DNA of 64,000 nt from contig NZ_JAQNDM010000002.1 in assembly GCF_028368975.1 (NCBI RefSeq), positions 6,628,425 through 6,692,424 of the forward strand. Reading direction: 5' to 3'. This stretch comes from Stigmatella ashevillena. Its GTDB lineage: Bacteria > Myxococcota > Myxococcia > Myxococcales > Myxococcaceae. The stretch's first letter is position 1. Each line of letters starts with the position of its first letter. The position numbers were made by a program, and so were the translations under genes. Of the stretch, positions 55,182 through 64,000 are shown one piece after another. The notes beneath the pieces are model-generated. The model ran no database searches and was not told where the DNA came from. It worked only from the letters and a program-made list of their open reading frames with translations.

Positions 55182-57050
55182 TCAGCCGGGGAAGGAGACG
55201 TCGATCTGAATGGCGCCATCGCCGTTGAAGACCATGTTCGCATAGCGATAGGCCGCGCCCGTGGGAAGGACGACGCAGTCATCCGGTGACAGCGCGACCT
55301 GCGCCTGATCGACAAAGGCTTGCGTCAAATCGTTGACGAATACCTGCGCTTGCTTGGAGATCGTCGCCGCGGGAGAGGTGGTCGTCCAGCCGAGCAGTGA
55401 GTCGAAGAAGTTCGAGATGTATCCATCAAGCGTCGAGTTCTCATCGGAGTCGAGCTTGCCCAAGGACACCTGGATCTGCGTGAGCAGTTCACCCTTCTCT
55501 CCGGCGCTGACGGTGATCTTCCCTGTCCAGGGCTGCGCATAGGTGTTGGTCCCCAGCTTGTCCTTGAGACCAATGCCGATGGTATCCAGCGGATACTGGC
55601 TCACCTCGGCGACGAACTTGAACGAGCCGGTCAAGCCGATGACGACGGGGTGGCCCGCCTCGTTGACGTCCGGCGCGGTCGTGCAGGTGGCGCTCCCGGT
55701 GGCGTAGACGTACTGATCGAAGCCGTTGTTGACATTGACCTTCTGCCCACGGCCGCCGTTCAGGTCCCCATTGTCCTTTGACGAGGAGAACTGGTAGCAC
55801 AGCGGGTTCGACGTGTGCTGGAACGAGCCTGGAAAGCCAGAGGCTTCGGAGATCACCTTCAGCACGACGGGTGCCAGGTAGCACTCGCCGAACGTGTCCT
55901 GAGAGATCATCATGCGCGCCTTCGCCTCGTCGGTGGGCACGATCGGCGCGGTGAAGTTGAACCGCCGATCAACGGTGGGCATGTTGCGCGCCCGGGTCAT
56001 CATGCAGAGGTTCACGCTGCTGAACAGCGGCTGGCTGGTGTCCTGTGTCGTGCTCGCGGAGAACCGCGTGGGCACGAGCAGCGCGGAAGGTTGAGGGGGC
56101 GCCTGCACGGGATACGCGACATCGAGCTGGCCGATGCCCGCGAGCGTCGTCTCAAGCGTGCTCTGCGCGGCGCTGCTCAGCGAGATGGCACCACCGCCCT
56201 CTGTGCTCACGACGCGCAGTGCACGAAACAAGGCTGGGTTTCGGAGGTCAGCGAAGATGCGGTAGACACCATAATTCAACGCTTGCAGCCCTTGGATCTG
56301 CTGCTGCGCCTCAGTGGTTGCTGAGAGCGTGGCGGCGTCGGTGACCTGCTGCTGCGACAGGTCGAGTGAGACGATCACCGTATCGCCGGAGAGAGAGAGG
56401 GTCTTGCGCACACCGCCTTCGAGGTATTGCAGCGTGGCGGTGGTCATCGGCAGGTGGATGTCGAGGTGCTGGGTCTGGCTGTCCGGCACCACCACCGATG
56501 GATAGTCCATGGCGCCGACGATGAGCGCTGGCCAGGCGTCGTCGCTGCCCACTGCGGCGGTGGGACTGACCGGCTGGGTAAAGGTCCAGGGAATGAACCC
56601 ACGGTCCATCAGGATCTCGAGCTGCGAGTTCATCAAGCCCACCGAGAGTGCCCAGACCATGTCCCAGTCAAGCGGCGCTTGGGGCTGGTAGCGGACCTCA
56701 TAGGTGACGTCGTGGTTGTCGCCCTTGTCGTCGGTGATGGTGACCGTCGAGGAGATGTCCGCCAGGGGCGATACGGTATAGCTCTCGGGATGATCCGGCC
56801 CACTCGAGTACATCCAGTTGAACTGGAGCTTGAAAACCTGATTCCCGTTATTCATATCATACGTGACAAAACCCTCAGGTCCCGGTGAAACGGAATTGTT
56901 CTGAACTACTTTGAACGTTGTACTGCTCCCGGGAGAGATGCTGCTCGCCGGACGGCTGTCGAACGATCCGTCCTTGGGCTCCGGAGCCGAGAGGTTGTCG
57001 AGCGTACATCCGGTGCTGTTCTTGATCACCAAGTTGGCGGAAATCGTCAT
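55182..57050 (-). CDS. Large beta-rich protein with aegerolysin-like start
   Basis: A 622-residue protein. I start it at the ATG at 57050 (AAGG upstream), which puts the first domain at the N-terminus; an ATG at 57116 adds 22 residues. Residues 1-120 (NLVIKNSTGCTLDNLS, ISPGSSTTFKVVQ, EGFVTYDMNNG, QFNWMYSSGPD) resemble the compact beta sandwich of aegerolysins, proteins that bind lipids and work with pore-forming partners. The rest is beta-rich, with a helical stretch near 260-300 and a long unrecognised C-terminus. No signal peptide. First gene of the operon with the propeller protein; divergent from the CHAT protease gene. Confidence 0.7.
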   Translation of the reverse strand: MTISANLVIKNSTGCTLDNLSAPEPKDGSFDSRPASSISPGSSTTFKVVQNNSVSPGPEGFVTYDMNNGNQVFKLQFNWMYSSGPDHPESYTVSPLADISSTVTITDDKGDNHDVTYEVRYQPQAPLDWDMVWALSVGLMNSQLEILMDRGFIPWTFTQPVSPTAAVGSDDAWPALIVGAMDYPSVVVPDSQTQHLDIHLPMTTATLQYLEGGVRKTLSLSGDTVIVSLDLSQQQVTDAATLSATTEAQQQIQGLQALNYGVYRIFADLRNPALFRALRVVSTEGGGAISLSSAAQSTLETTLAGIGQLDVAYPVQAPPQPSALLVPTRFSASTTQDTSQPLFSSVNLCMMTRARNMPTVDRRFNFTAPIVPTDEAKARMMISQDTFGECYLAPVVLKVISEASGFPGSFQHTSNPLCYQFSSSKDNGDLNGGRGQKVNVNNGFDQYVYATGSATCTTAPDVNEAGHPVVIGLTGSFKFVAEVSQYPLDTIGIGLKDKLGTNTYAQPWTGKITVSAGEKGELLTQIQVSLGKLDSDENSTLDGYISNFFDSLLGWTTTSPAATISKQAQVFVNDLTQAFVDQAQVALSPDDCVVLPTGAAYRYANMVFNGDGAIQIDVSFPG

Positions 57051-57238
57051 GGAAGCCTTGATAGGGGAGGGCGGGACAGCAAAGCAATAAAAAGGTCCGG
57101 GCCCTTCGGCGCTCATACTCAGAGGAGAAACTGCGCGTGGGCCTCGGTTCTACTTGCGCGATGGGGCCCGGCCGAGAAGGTGACATCGCCTGGGCTTTGA
57201 GGCTCACTGGCTCCTCCTGGGTCAGTGAGGTGAATGTG

Positions 57239-60200
57239 ATGCGCATGCTTGGGTGGATGACGGTCGTCATGCTCTGCTGTGTGGCAGGAACAGTGAAAGC
57301 AGACGAGCCGGGGAATCCACGGCTGCTGGAAGCACAAACGGCATACGACGAGGCTGTGAAGCTCTTCGAAGCAGGCAAGTACGCAGATGCCCTTGTGCGA
57401 GGCAATCATTCCCGCTTGCTACGGGAAGCGGAACTGGGGGGCTCTCATCCAGACGTCGCCAAGAGCGTGGCCTTGCTCGGGATTCTTCATTGGACTCAGG
57501 GAGACTATGTTCAGGCCGAGCCGCTGATTCAACGCGGGCTCGAGATTCGGGAAGCAGCCCTCGGCAAGAATCATCCGGACGTCGCCGACTCGCTCAACAA
57601 CCTCGCCAACCTCTACATGAATCAGGGGTTGTTCGCTCAGGCCGAGTCGCTCCACGAGCGCGCAATCGCCATTCGGGAAGCAGCCCTCGGCAAGGACCAC
57701 CCCAGCGTCGCCGGCTCGCTCAACAACCTCGCCAACCTCTACAGGGCTCAAGGGTTGTACGGCCGTGCCGAGCCGCTCTTCCAACGTTCGATCGCTATCA
57801 AGGAAGGAGCCTTCGGCAAGAACCATCCCAAAGTCGCCACTTCGCTCAACAGTCTCGCCAACCTCTACATGAATCTGGAACTGTACGCCCGCGCTGAGCC
57901 GCTCTATGCGCGGGCGCTCGCCATCTGGGAGGAGGCTTTCGGCAAGAGCCATCCCAGCGTCGCCACCTCGCTCCACAATCTCGCCAACCTCTACTCGAGC
58001 CAGGGATTGCATGGCCGTGCCGAGCCGCTTTACGTGCGGGCGCTCGCCATCTTGGAAGAGGTTCTCGGCAAGAACCATCCCGACGTGGCCCTGTCGCTCC
58101 GGAATCTCGCCTTGCTCTACACCCGGCAGGGGCTGTACGGCCGTGCCGAGCCGCTCTACCTGCGCGCGCTCGCCCTGGGGGAGAAGGTTCTCGGCAAGGA
58201 CCATCCCCGCGTGGCCCTATCGCTTTACGACCTCGCCAACCTCTACATCGATCAGGGGTTGTATGGCCGGGCCAAGCCTCTCTACCTGCGCGCGCTCGCC
58301 ATTCGGGAGAAGGCTCTTGGCAAGGACCATCGCGAAGTCGCTTTATCGCTCAGCGGCCTCGCCAGTCTCTACGTGGAACAGGGGTTGTACAGCCAGGCCG
58401 AGCCCCTCTACGCGCGCGCGCTTGCCATTCAGGAGAAGGTTCTCGGCAAGGACCATATCGACGTCGCTGATTCGCTCAGCAAGCTCGCGCATTTCTACTC
58501 AGAGCAGGGGTTGTATGGCCGTGCCGAGCCGCTCTACCTGCGCGCGCTCGCCATCCGGGAGATGGCTCTTGGCAGCCACCACCCCGAAGTCGCCCAAATG
58601 CTCAACAGCCTTGCCCAGCTCAACCTGGCCCAGCATCGTCTCACCAGCGCCCTTCCCCTGTTCACACGTGCCTTCGCCATTTCCGAGCAGCGCCTGCGCC
58701 AGGAGGCGCTCGACTTCTCCGAGTCGCGCCTGCTCAGTTTCCTCCAGCATTTGCGTGCGGACGAGCAGGCCCTCTACTCACTGCTGCGCGCGTACCCAGA
58801 GGACGCTCGTGTGCGGCAGTTGGCCCTGAGTGCTGTGCTCCTGCTCAAGGGCCGCTCCGTCGAGGAGACGGCCGACATTTCTCGCACCCTCTATCGGAGC
58901 CCAGCCGCGGAGGATCGCGAGACGTTCGAGCGGTTGCGAAGCCTGCGCACCCAACTGGCCACCCTGTCGCTCGCAGGCCCCGGTTCGCTCACCCCGGTGG
59001 ATTACCAACAGCGCCTCAGATCGCTGGCCGACGAGGGCGAGGCGCTCGAAGCGGATTTGGCCAAGCACTCCGCCCCGTTGCGTGCGCTCACCGCCCGGCC
59101 GCCCCCCTCCGAGATCGTCGGCCGCGTCGCTGCCTCCCTTCCCAAGGATGGAGCCCTCGTTGAGTTCATCGCTTATGAGGACAGTCCTCTCATCTCCAAA
59201 CCCGGCACGCCCCGCGCGAAACGGCCCCCCCAGTTGCGCTATTTGGCACTGGTGCTCTTCCCCGATGCCTCCACCCGAGCTGTGGACCTCGGACTGGCCA
59301 GGCCCATCGATCTGGCCGCCTCGCGCCTGCGCACCGCCTTGACCAATCGAGACGTCTCCTTCGAAGCCATGGCCCGGGAGTTCCACCGGCTCGCCTTCCA
59401 GCCCCTGCGCTCCCTGCTGGGGACGACCCGCCGCCTCTTCCTCTCTCCCGATGGACAGCTGGGCCTTGTCCCCTTCTCCGCCCTTCATGATGGCCGCAGC
59501 TTCCTCCTGGACACCTTCGATTTCATCTACCTCACTTCCGGCAGGGAACTGCTGCCGCGTCCCCAGGAGATAACGCCTTCCACCTCCGTTTTTGTCCTGG
59601 CGGATCCGGACTTCACTACCGCCCCGCGTGTCGCGTCCTCCGCCTCTGCCCCCTTCCTCCAGCGGAGCGAGTCCTCTGGCGCACCGGAGCGTCTCTTCTC
59701 CATCCTACGCGCGGACCTCCCCAGCAGCGCGTGGGTACCCCTGCCGGGGACGCGTCTGGAGGCCCAGAGCATTCAACGCCTGCTGCCCCAGGCTCAGCTC
59801 TTCCTCGGTTCCGAGGCCACCAAGGAGCGTCTGCTCCAACTGACCGCCCCTGGCATCCTTCACCTGGCCACTCATGGCTTCTTCCTCGAGGACGCCTCTC
59901 CTCCCTCCGCGGACTCTCGCGCCGTGGGCCACTTCGGTGCCCTCGGTGACAACCCCCGTGCGCCACGCCCCCAGGAGCCGTTGCTGCGCTCCGGCATTGC
60001 CCTCGCGGGCGCTCGCGTCCAGGTGCCGGCCGCCTCTCCCACGTCCGAATCCCGGCCCGACGCAGCCCTCGTCACAGCGTTGGAGCTGGCCGGGCTCGAC
60101 CTTTGGGGCACCCAACTCGTCGTCCTCTCCGCCTGCGACACCGGGCGCGGAGACGTGAAGCTGGGCCAGGGGGTCTACGGCCTGCGGCGCTCCCTGGTGG

Positions 60201-60448
60201 TGGCCGGAGCCGAAACCGTGGTCATGAGCCTGTGGAAAGTCAGCGACGATTCCACCCGTCTGCTCATGGACACCTACTACCGCAATCTCATGGCTGGTCA
60301 GGGCCGTGCCTCCGCCCTGCGCGAGGCCATGCGATCATTTCGCGTTTCCAGGCCCCATCCCCACGACTGGGCCCCCTTCATCGCGCTGGGGAGTGATGAG
60401 CCCCTGCGTGCCATCACCCCCAGCGCACCTCCGGCACAAGAACCTTAG
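57239..60448 (+). CDS. Exported TPR-CHAT caspase-like protease
   Basis: A 1069-residue protein. The start at 57239 (GAGGTG upstream) gives a signal peptide (MTVVMLCCVAGTVKA), so it is probably exported. Residues about 75-485 contain ten TPR repeats of 42 residues each (KNHPDVADSLNNLANLYMNQGL type), seen as a 126-base period in the DNA. The C-terminal CHAT domain (about 690-1055) carries the catalytic dyad His879 (LATHGFF) and Cys966 (LSACDTGRG). CHAT proteases are caspase-like and are often switched on by a partner bound to the TPRs. It faces the large two-gene operon across a 188-base intergenic region. Its stop overlaps the convergent GH92 stop by four bases. Confidence 0.9.
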   Translation: MRMLGWMTVVMLCCVAGTVKADEPGNPRLLEAQTAYDEAVKLFEAGKYADALVRGNHSRLLREAELGGSHPDVAKSVALLGILHWTQGDYVQAEPLIQRGLEIREAALGKNHPDVADSLNNLANLYMNQGLFAQAESLHERAIAIREAALGKDHPSVAGSLNNLANLYRAQGLYGRAEPLFQRSIAIKEGAFGKNHPKVATSLNSLANLYMNLELYARAEPLYARALAIWEEAFGKSHPSVATSLHNLANLYSSQGLHGRAEPLYVRALAILEEVLGKNHPDVALSLRNLALLYTRQGLYGRAEPLYLRALALGEKVLGKDHPRVALSLYDLANLYIDQGLYGRAKPLYLRALAIREKALGKDHREVALSLSGLASLYVEQGLYSQAEPLYARALAIQEKVLGKDHIDVADSLSKLAHFYSEQGLYGRAEPLYLRALAIREMALGSHHPEVAQMLNSLAQLNLAQHRLTSALPLFTRAFAISEQRLRQEALDFSESRLLSFLQHLRADEQALYSLLRAYPEDARVRQLALSAVLLLKGRSVEETADISRTLYRSPAAEDRETFERLRSLRTQLATLSLAGPGSLTPVDYQQRLRSLADEGEALEADLAKHSAPLRALTARPPPSEIVGRVAASLPKDGALVEFIAYEDSPLISKPGTPRAKRPPQLRYLALVLFPDASTRAVDLGLARPIDLAASRLRTALTNRDVSFEAMAREFHRLAFQPLRSLLGTTRRLFLSPDGQLGLVPFSALHDGRSFLLDTFDFIYLTSGRELLPRPQEITPSTSVFVLADPDFTTAPRVASSASAPFLQRSESSGAPERLFSILRADLPSSAWVPLPGTRLEAQSIQRLLPQAQLFLGSEATKERLLQLTAPGILHLATHGFFLEDASPPSADSRAVGHFGALGDNPRAPRPQEPLLRSGIALAGARVQVPAASPTSESRPDAALVTALELAGLDLWGTQLVVLSACDTGRGDVKLGQGVYGLRRSLVVAGAETVVMSLWKVSDDSTRLLMDTYYRNLMAGQGRASALREAMRSFRVSRPHPHDWAPFIALGSDEPLRAITPSAPPAQEP

Positions 60449-63198
60449 AGCGCCTTGCCGAGCAGCTCGAACTCCGCCAACTGGGTGTGAATGCTGCCGT
60501 TCACCTCGTTGATCTGCAGCCGGTACTGCGTGTAGGCGGTGTTGTTGTTGAGGGGGAACATCCGCGTCTGGTAGCGCCAGGCGAAGGTCTGCCCCGTCTG
60601 CGTGTCCAACGTGACCCAAGTGGTGCCGTCGTTGGAGGCCTGAAGCACCCAGCTCTTGGGATCTCGATCCGGGAAGTCGTTGGCGGAGGTCAGCGTGTAC
60701 ATCTTGACCGTCTTGCCGCCGGAGATCTGGTAGCGGAGCCACGGATTGGATTGGGGGGCGAACCACTTGGTTCTCGAGTCGTCGTCGAAGGCGCTCCCAG
60801 CCCCTTCACCACTTCCGGGGTTGTCCATACTGGCGGAGGCGGTTCCGCCCTTGGCCACATCGGCCATGGGCTGGGCAATGGCGGTGCCCGCCGTCAGAGA
60901 AGTGGGCGCGTTGATGTCACCTGAGCCCCACGTGGTCGGAGAGGGGCCCATGTTGAAGTCCAGGGTGGCCCCATTGGCGAAGAGGGAGTGGGGCAGAAAG
61001 TTTCGGGAATAGAGCTGCCCATTGACGGTCACGCTCTGGATGTACTTGTTCGTGTCGCTGACGTTCGGGGCGTTGATGACGATGTCCCGGCCATTCTCCA
61101 GGTGAACCGTCATCTTCGTGAAGAAGGGCGCACCAATCGCATACTCGGGCCGACCCACGCTGACCGGGTAGAATCCCATCGTGCTGAAGAGATACCAGGC
61201 GGACATCTCGCCATTGTCCTCATCTCCCAGGTAGCCGTCGCCGTTGGCGATGCCGGACTTGTAGAGGCCGATGATGGCGCGGACGCGCTGTTGAATCCGC
61301 CAGGGCGTGCCCGCGTAGCTGTACATGTAGAGCGTGTGGTGCCCGGGCTGATTGGAGTGGGCGTATTGCCCCATGTTGACGTCATAGGCCTCTCGAATCT
61401 CGTGGATGAGGCCAATGCAGGACAGATCATAATCCCGCGAGCCATCGAACAGGGCATCGAGCTTGTTGGCCAGAGCGCTCTTTCCCGAGTAGAGGTTGGC
61501 CAGCCCCTGGCCGTCATGGGGCACGAGGGTGCTGTAATGCCAGGCATTGCCTTCGGTGAATCCGCAGCCCCATGTGTTCGGCTTGAAGTTCGCATCCGGG
61601 ACGAACCATGTCCCGTCCGCCTTCCGGGCCCGGAAGAACCCCACCGAGGGAGAGAAGAGGTGGACGTAGTTCAGCGAGCGGTTCAGCAGGTATTGCGCCT
61701 CGTGGGTCCTGCCCAGCGCCTGGGCCATCTGGGAGATGGCGAAGTCATTGATGTAGCTCTCCAGCGACCAGGACGCCGACTGGCGATCCTCTCCGGAGTC
61801 GAACTCGCTGCCCGTGACGTCTTGCGGCATGTAGCCCATGAAGATGGAGCGGCTCATGCCCTTGCGGCCCCGGTCCGAGCCGCTGCTGTAGGTCATCGCG
61901 TTGCGCATCATCGAGTCGTACGCCGCCGAGATGTCGAAGTTGCGCACGCCTTTCAGGTAGGCATCGGCGATGAGCGCGTCCGAGCTGGTCCCCACCATGC
62001 TGTTGGCATAGGCCGGTGCGGACCAGCGGGTAATCCATCCGCCATCCCGGTAACCACTGACGAACCCGTCGATCATCTCTCCGGTCTTGGTGGGGATGAG
62101 CAGCGCGTACAGCGGCCAGGTGGTCCTGTACGTGTCCCAGAATCCGTTGTTGACGTACACCTTGCCCGTCTTCACTGGGTTGCCGCTGACATAGGGGCTG
62201 GCATAGCTGGGCGTGCCATTCACGTTCTCCCAGGCGGAATTGGGGTAGAGGAACGCCCGGTACAGATTGGAGTACAGGATGGTCTTCTGGTCTTCCGATG
62301 CGCCTTCCACCTCGATCTTCCCGAGCAGGGTGTTCCAGGCGTTCTGGGCCTCCAGCTTGACGGTGTCGAAGCTCTTCGCGCCAATCTCCTGCGCCAGGTT
62401 GGACTGAGCCTGTGCCACGCTGATGAACGAGGTGGCCATGGACAAGCCCACCTTCTCGCCCGCCACGGTATTGAAGCGGACCCATGAGGTGAGCTCCCGC
62501 TGCCCCGAGACCTTCGCCGACTGCGCAATGGCCTTGCTGAACTTCCCGTAGAAGTACATGCGAGGCGCATGGGACGACCAGCTCGAATGGTCGGTGTAGC
62601 CGGAGATGACCCCGTTCGCGTTGTCGAAGGAGATGGACGCGCCCACCGTTCCCTTCTCGGGCCCGATGCTATCGAACAGCAGGTAAGACGTGGTGCCAGG
62701 GAACGTGAACCGCAAGGACGCCGCGTGATCCGTCGGGGCAATCTCCGTCTGGATCCCGTTGTTGAACTTCACGCTGTAGGCGTGGGCCTTGGCCGTCTCG
62801 TTCGCATGGCTGAAGGCGGCGGCCCGGGAGCCCCGGTCCACCACCACCGAGCCAGATTGGGGCATGAACTGAAAGGTCTGGCGATCTCCCATCCAGGGGC
62901 TCGGCATGTGGCTGATGGTGAAGGCCTGGATGGCGGTCTGGTTGTATTGGTAGATCCAATTGTTCTTGCTCGCGTCGGTCATCGGCGACCAGAAATTGAA
63001 GCCGAAGGGCACCGCCGTGGCTGGGAATGTGGCGCCTCGGGAGTAACCCTCGTACTCGGAGTTGCTCCCGCGCAGCGTGTTCACATAGTCCGAGGGAAGT
63101 GCTCTCGCCTCGTTCGCCCACAGCCCGAGACAGATCAGTCCATATCCACTCAGGCTGCGCAGGAGCGCGCAGGCCCGTGTCGTGTTTCTCGCCTTCAT
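60445..63198 (-). CDS. GH92 alpha-mannosidase with F5/8C domain
   Basis: A 917-residue secreted enzyme. Signal peptide ending near ARALP; then the GH92 N-terminal beta domain (YVNTLRGSNSEYEGYSRGATFPATAVPFGF) and the (alpha/alpha)6 catalytic part with YVNNGFWDTYRTTWPLYALL, the acid/base Glu-containing IHEIREAYDVNMGQY, and DEDNGEMSAWYLFSTMGFYPV, all family hallmarks. The C-terminal 140 residues are an F5/8 type C (CBM32-like) domain. It should remove alpha-mannosyl residues with Ca2+ help. The stop overlaps the CHAT stop. Start at ATG 63198 with AGGA upstream; the next genes are a TetR regulator and an MFS remnant. Confidence 0.9.
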   Translation of the reverse strand: MKARNTTRACALLRSLSGYGLICLGLWANEARALPSDYVNTLRGSNSEYEGYSRGATFPATAVPFGFNFWSPMTDASKNNWIYQYNQTAIQAFTISHMPSPWMGDRQTFQFMPQSGSVVVDRGSRAAAFSHANETAKAHAYSVKFNNGIQTEIAPTDHAASLRFTFPGTTSYLLFDSIGPEKGTVGASISFDNANGVISGYTDHSSWSSHAPRMYFYGKFSKAIAQSAKVSGQRELTSWVRFNTVAGEKVGLSMATSFISVAQAQSNLAQEIGAKSFDTVKLEAQNAWNTLLGKIEVEGASEDQKTILYSNLYRAFLYPNSAWENVNGTPSYASPYVSGNPVKTGKVYVNNGFWDTYRTTWPLYALLIPTKTGEMIDGFVSGYRDGGWITRWSAPAYANSMVGTSSDALIADAYLKGVRNFDISAAYDSMMRNAMTYSSGSDRGRKGMSRSIFMGYMPQDVTGSEFDSGEDRQSASWSLESYINDFAISQMAQALGRTHEAQYLLNRSLNYVHLFSPSVGFFRARKADGTWFVPDANFKPNTWGCGFTEGNAWHYSTLVPHDGQGLANLYSGKSALANKLDALFDGSRDYDLSCIGLIHEIREAYDVNMGQYAHSNQPGHHTLYMYSYAGTPWRIQQRVRAIIGLYKSGIANGDGYLGDEDNGEMSAWYLFSTMGFYPVSVGRPEYAIGAPFFTKMTVHLENGRDIVINAPNVSDTNKYIQSVTVNGQLYSRNFLPHSLFANGATLDFNMGPSPTTWGSGDINAPTSLTAGTAIAQPMADVAKGGTASASMDNPGSGEGAGSAFDDDSRTKWFAPQSNPWLRYQISGGKTVKMYTLTSANDFPDRDPKSWVLQASNDGTTWVTLDTQTGQTFAWRYQTRMFPLNNNTAYTQYRLQINEVNGSIHTQLAEFELLGKAL

Positions 63199-63267
63199 CG
63201 GGAACGGTCCTTTCAGGAGCCGATGGCTTGGGTCAGACGCGCTGCATCAATAGGGACCCAGAGGCCA

Positions 63268-63570
63268 TCATCGAGATGAATTGGAGAGGTTGTCAATTAA
63301 TTCTTGATTTACTGGTATCGTGCAGGGGCCTTGATTGCACCCAGTAGCGGCCGCTCGCGAGGACACGCAGATCACCCATTTGAAACGGAAGCGTCCGCCA
63401 CGATAGCCAGTGAGTGGCGCGCTCGTGCCCCTGGCGAGCATGAATCCCGCCCGTGTCCACTGCCGCAGGGAGAGTTCGGCACCGAAATGTCTTTGCAGCT
63501 CGGGAATGGCGATCGTGAGGGTGCTGGAACTCAGCACCGACTTCGCGCCCTGCTCAGGTCTCGCCCTCAT
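63268..63570 (-). pseudogene. MFS (DHA2-like) transporter N-terminal remnant
   Basis: A 100-residue frame with an ATG at 63570. Residues 12-70 (STLTIAIPELQRHFGAEL then LTGYRGGRFRFKWVICV) match the first two helices and the loop of EmrB/QacA-type drug exporters, but the frame then reads unrelated sequence and stops at 63268. No other transporter part follows, so it is a truncated leftover. The start overlaps the end of the TetR gene (63554), which once probably regulated it. Confidence 0.6.
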
Positions 63571-64000
63571 CGACGATGGCTTGGGTCGCGGCCTCCATCC
63601 AGCGACGGGTGGAGGAGTGGTGCGCCTTGGCGAGTGGCTGGATGGGCAGCAACTTCCAGTTGGTGAGGAAGCCTGTCCAGAGAATGTTGAGCCGCGCCGC
63701 GCGCCCCTCGCCGTCCGGGGGGCCCAGCCACTTGGCCAATGGCGCGATCACCTGCAGTTGGAGGATCTCGACGCTCGCCGCGTGCGCCTCGGGATCGGCC
63801 GCCGAGAGGATCATCATCGCCAGCGGGCCCGGTGCGTCCTGCGCGTCCAAGAGGGCCGCCACCATGTCCGCGCCGAAGCGGCGCCGATCTCCGAGGAGTG
63901 CCGGGGAGATGTTGATCACTTGCTCCAACGTCGCCCGGAACAGCCCTTGCTTCGAACCGAAGTAGCGGCCGACGAGCGAGGAATTCACCCCAGCGAGCTC
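63554..64000 (-). CDS. TetR-family regulator, 5' end outside window
   Basis: The frame stays open to the window edge, so about 148 residues are visible and the beginning lies beyond base 64000. The visible part opens with the end of the TetR helix-turn-helix (GVNSSLVGRYFGSKQGLFRATLEQ), then the all-helical ligand-binding domain. It may have repressed the MFS exporter whose remnant lies just downstream. Ligand unknown. Confidence 0.85.
   Translation of the reverse strand, partial: ELAGVNSSLVGRYFGSKQGLFRATLEQVINISPALLGDRRRFGADMVAALLDAQDAPGPLAMMILSAADPEAHAASVEILQLQVIAPLAKWLGPPDGEGRAARLNILWTGFLTNWKLLPIQPLAKAHHSSTRRWMEAATQAIVDEGET

Overview
The window reads as a piece of a high-GC myxobacterial chromosome (Myxococcota, probably the Stigmatella/Cystobacter/Archangium/Myxococcus group). 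This rests on gene content: Hanks-type Ser/Thr kinases fused to STAND-ATPase and sulfatase-modifying-factor-like domains, an FHA-domain sigma-54 activator, a DUF2381-type exported protein, an ADYC-domain pair, a DUF6310/DUF5953 pair, many lipoproteins, and frequent GTGA/ATGA stop-start overlaps. No rRNA, tRNA, CRISPR array, insertion sequence or prophage was seen.

Layout. 1-2.3 kb: the 3' end of an unknown gene and a P-loop ATPase, possibly the tail of a larger ATP-dependent system. 2.3-5.8 kb: a membrane Ser/Thr kinase overlapping an exported DUF2381-like gene, then two small proteins. 5.8-9.8 kb: an OPT transporter, then a DUF6310 lipoprotein with a nuclease-like motif coupled to DUF5953 (a candidate effector/immunity pair), then a gap with a short propeller-like fragment. 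9.8-15.3 kb: a six-hairpin glycosidase-like lipoprotein and a class III cyclase-STAND-TPR regulator. 15.3-24.4 kb: tandem ADYC exported proteins, a giant kinase-STAND-FGE protein and its FHA/sigma-54 activator neighbour. 24.4-31.5 kb: an ECF sigma factor, a two-component system coupled to a vWA lipoprotein, and a secreted PHB-depolymerase-type esterase. 31.5-36 kb: a STAS-like protein, a 2-hydroxyacid dehydrogenase, a Tat-type LigB-like dioxygenase, a small membrane protein and a thioredoxin-reductase-like flavoprotein.

36-43.8 kb: a CHASE2-cyclase/SH3/M48 operon, an AraC regulator with AzlC/AzlD exporter genes, and an ECF sigma/anti-sigma/Spy-like trio resembling CnrHYX. 43.8-51.7 kb: a PA14-GH2-LamG lipoprotein with a 15-bp tandem repeat, a GFA protein, a deoxyhypusine-synthase-like enzyme, a GST, and a methyltransferase/TIM-barrel/unknown operon. 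51.7-60.4 kb: two very large unannotated proteins in one operon (an aegerolysin-like beta protein and a propeller plus hydrophobic-helix protein), divergent from an exported TPR-CHAT caspase-like protease. 60.4-64 kb: a GH92 mannosidase with an F5/8C domain, an MFS remnant and a TetR regulator cut by the window edge.

Overall this is a signalling- and secretion-rich accessory region. The strongest candidates for an undescribed system are the large two-gene operon with its divergent CHAT protease (51.7-60.4 kb) and the DUF6310/DUF5953 pair (8-9.5 kb). All family calls come from reading motifs; no database search was run.
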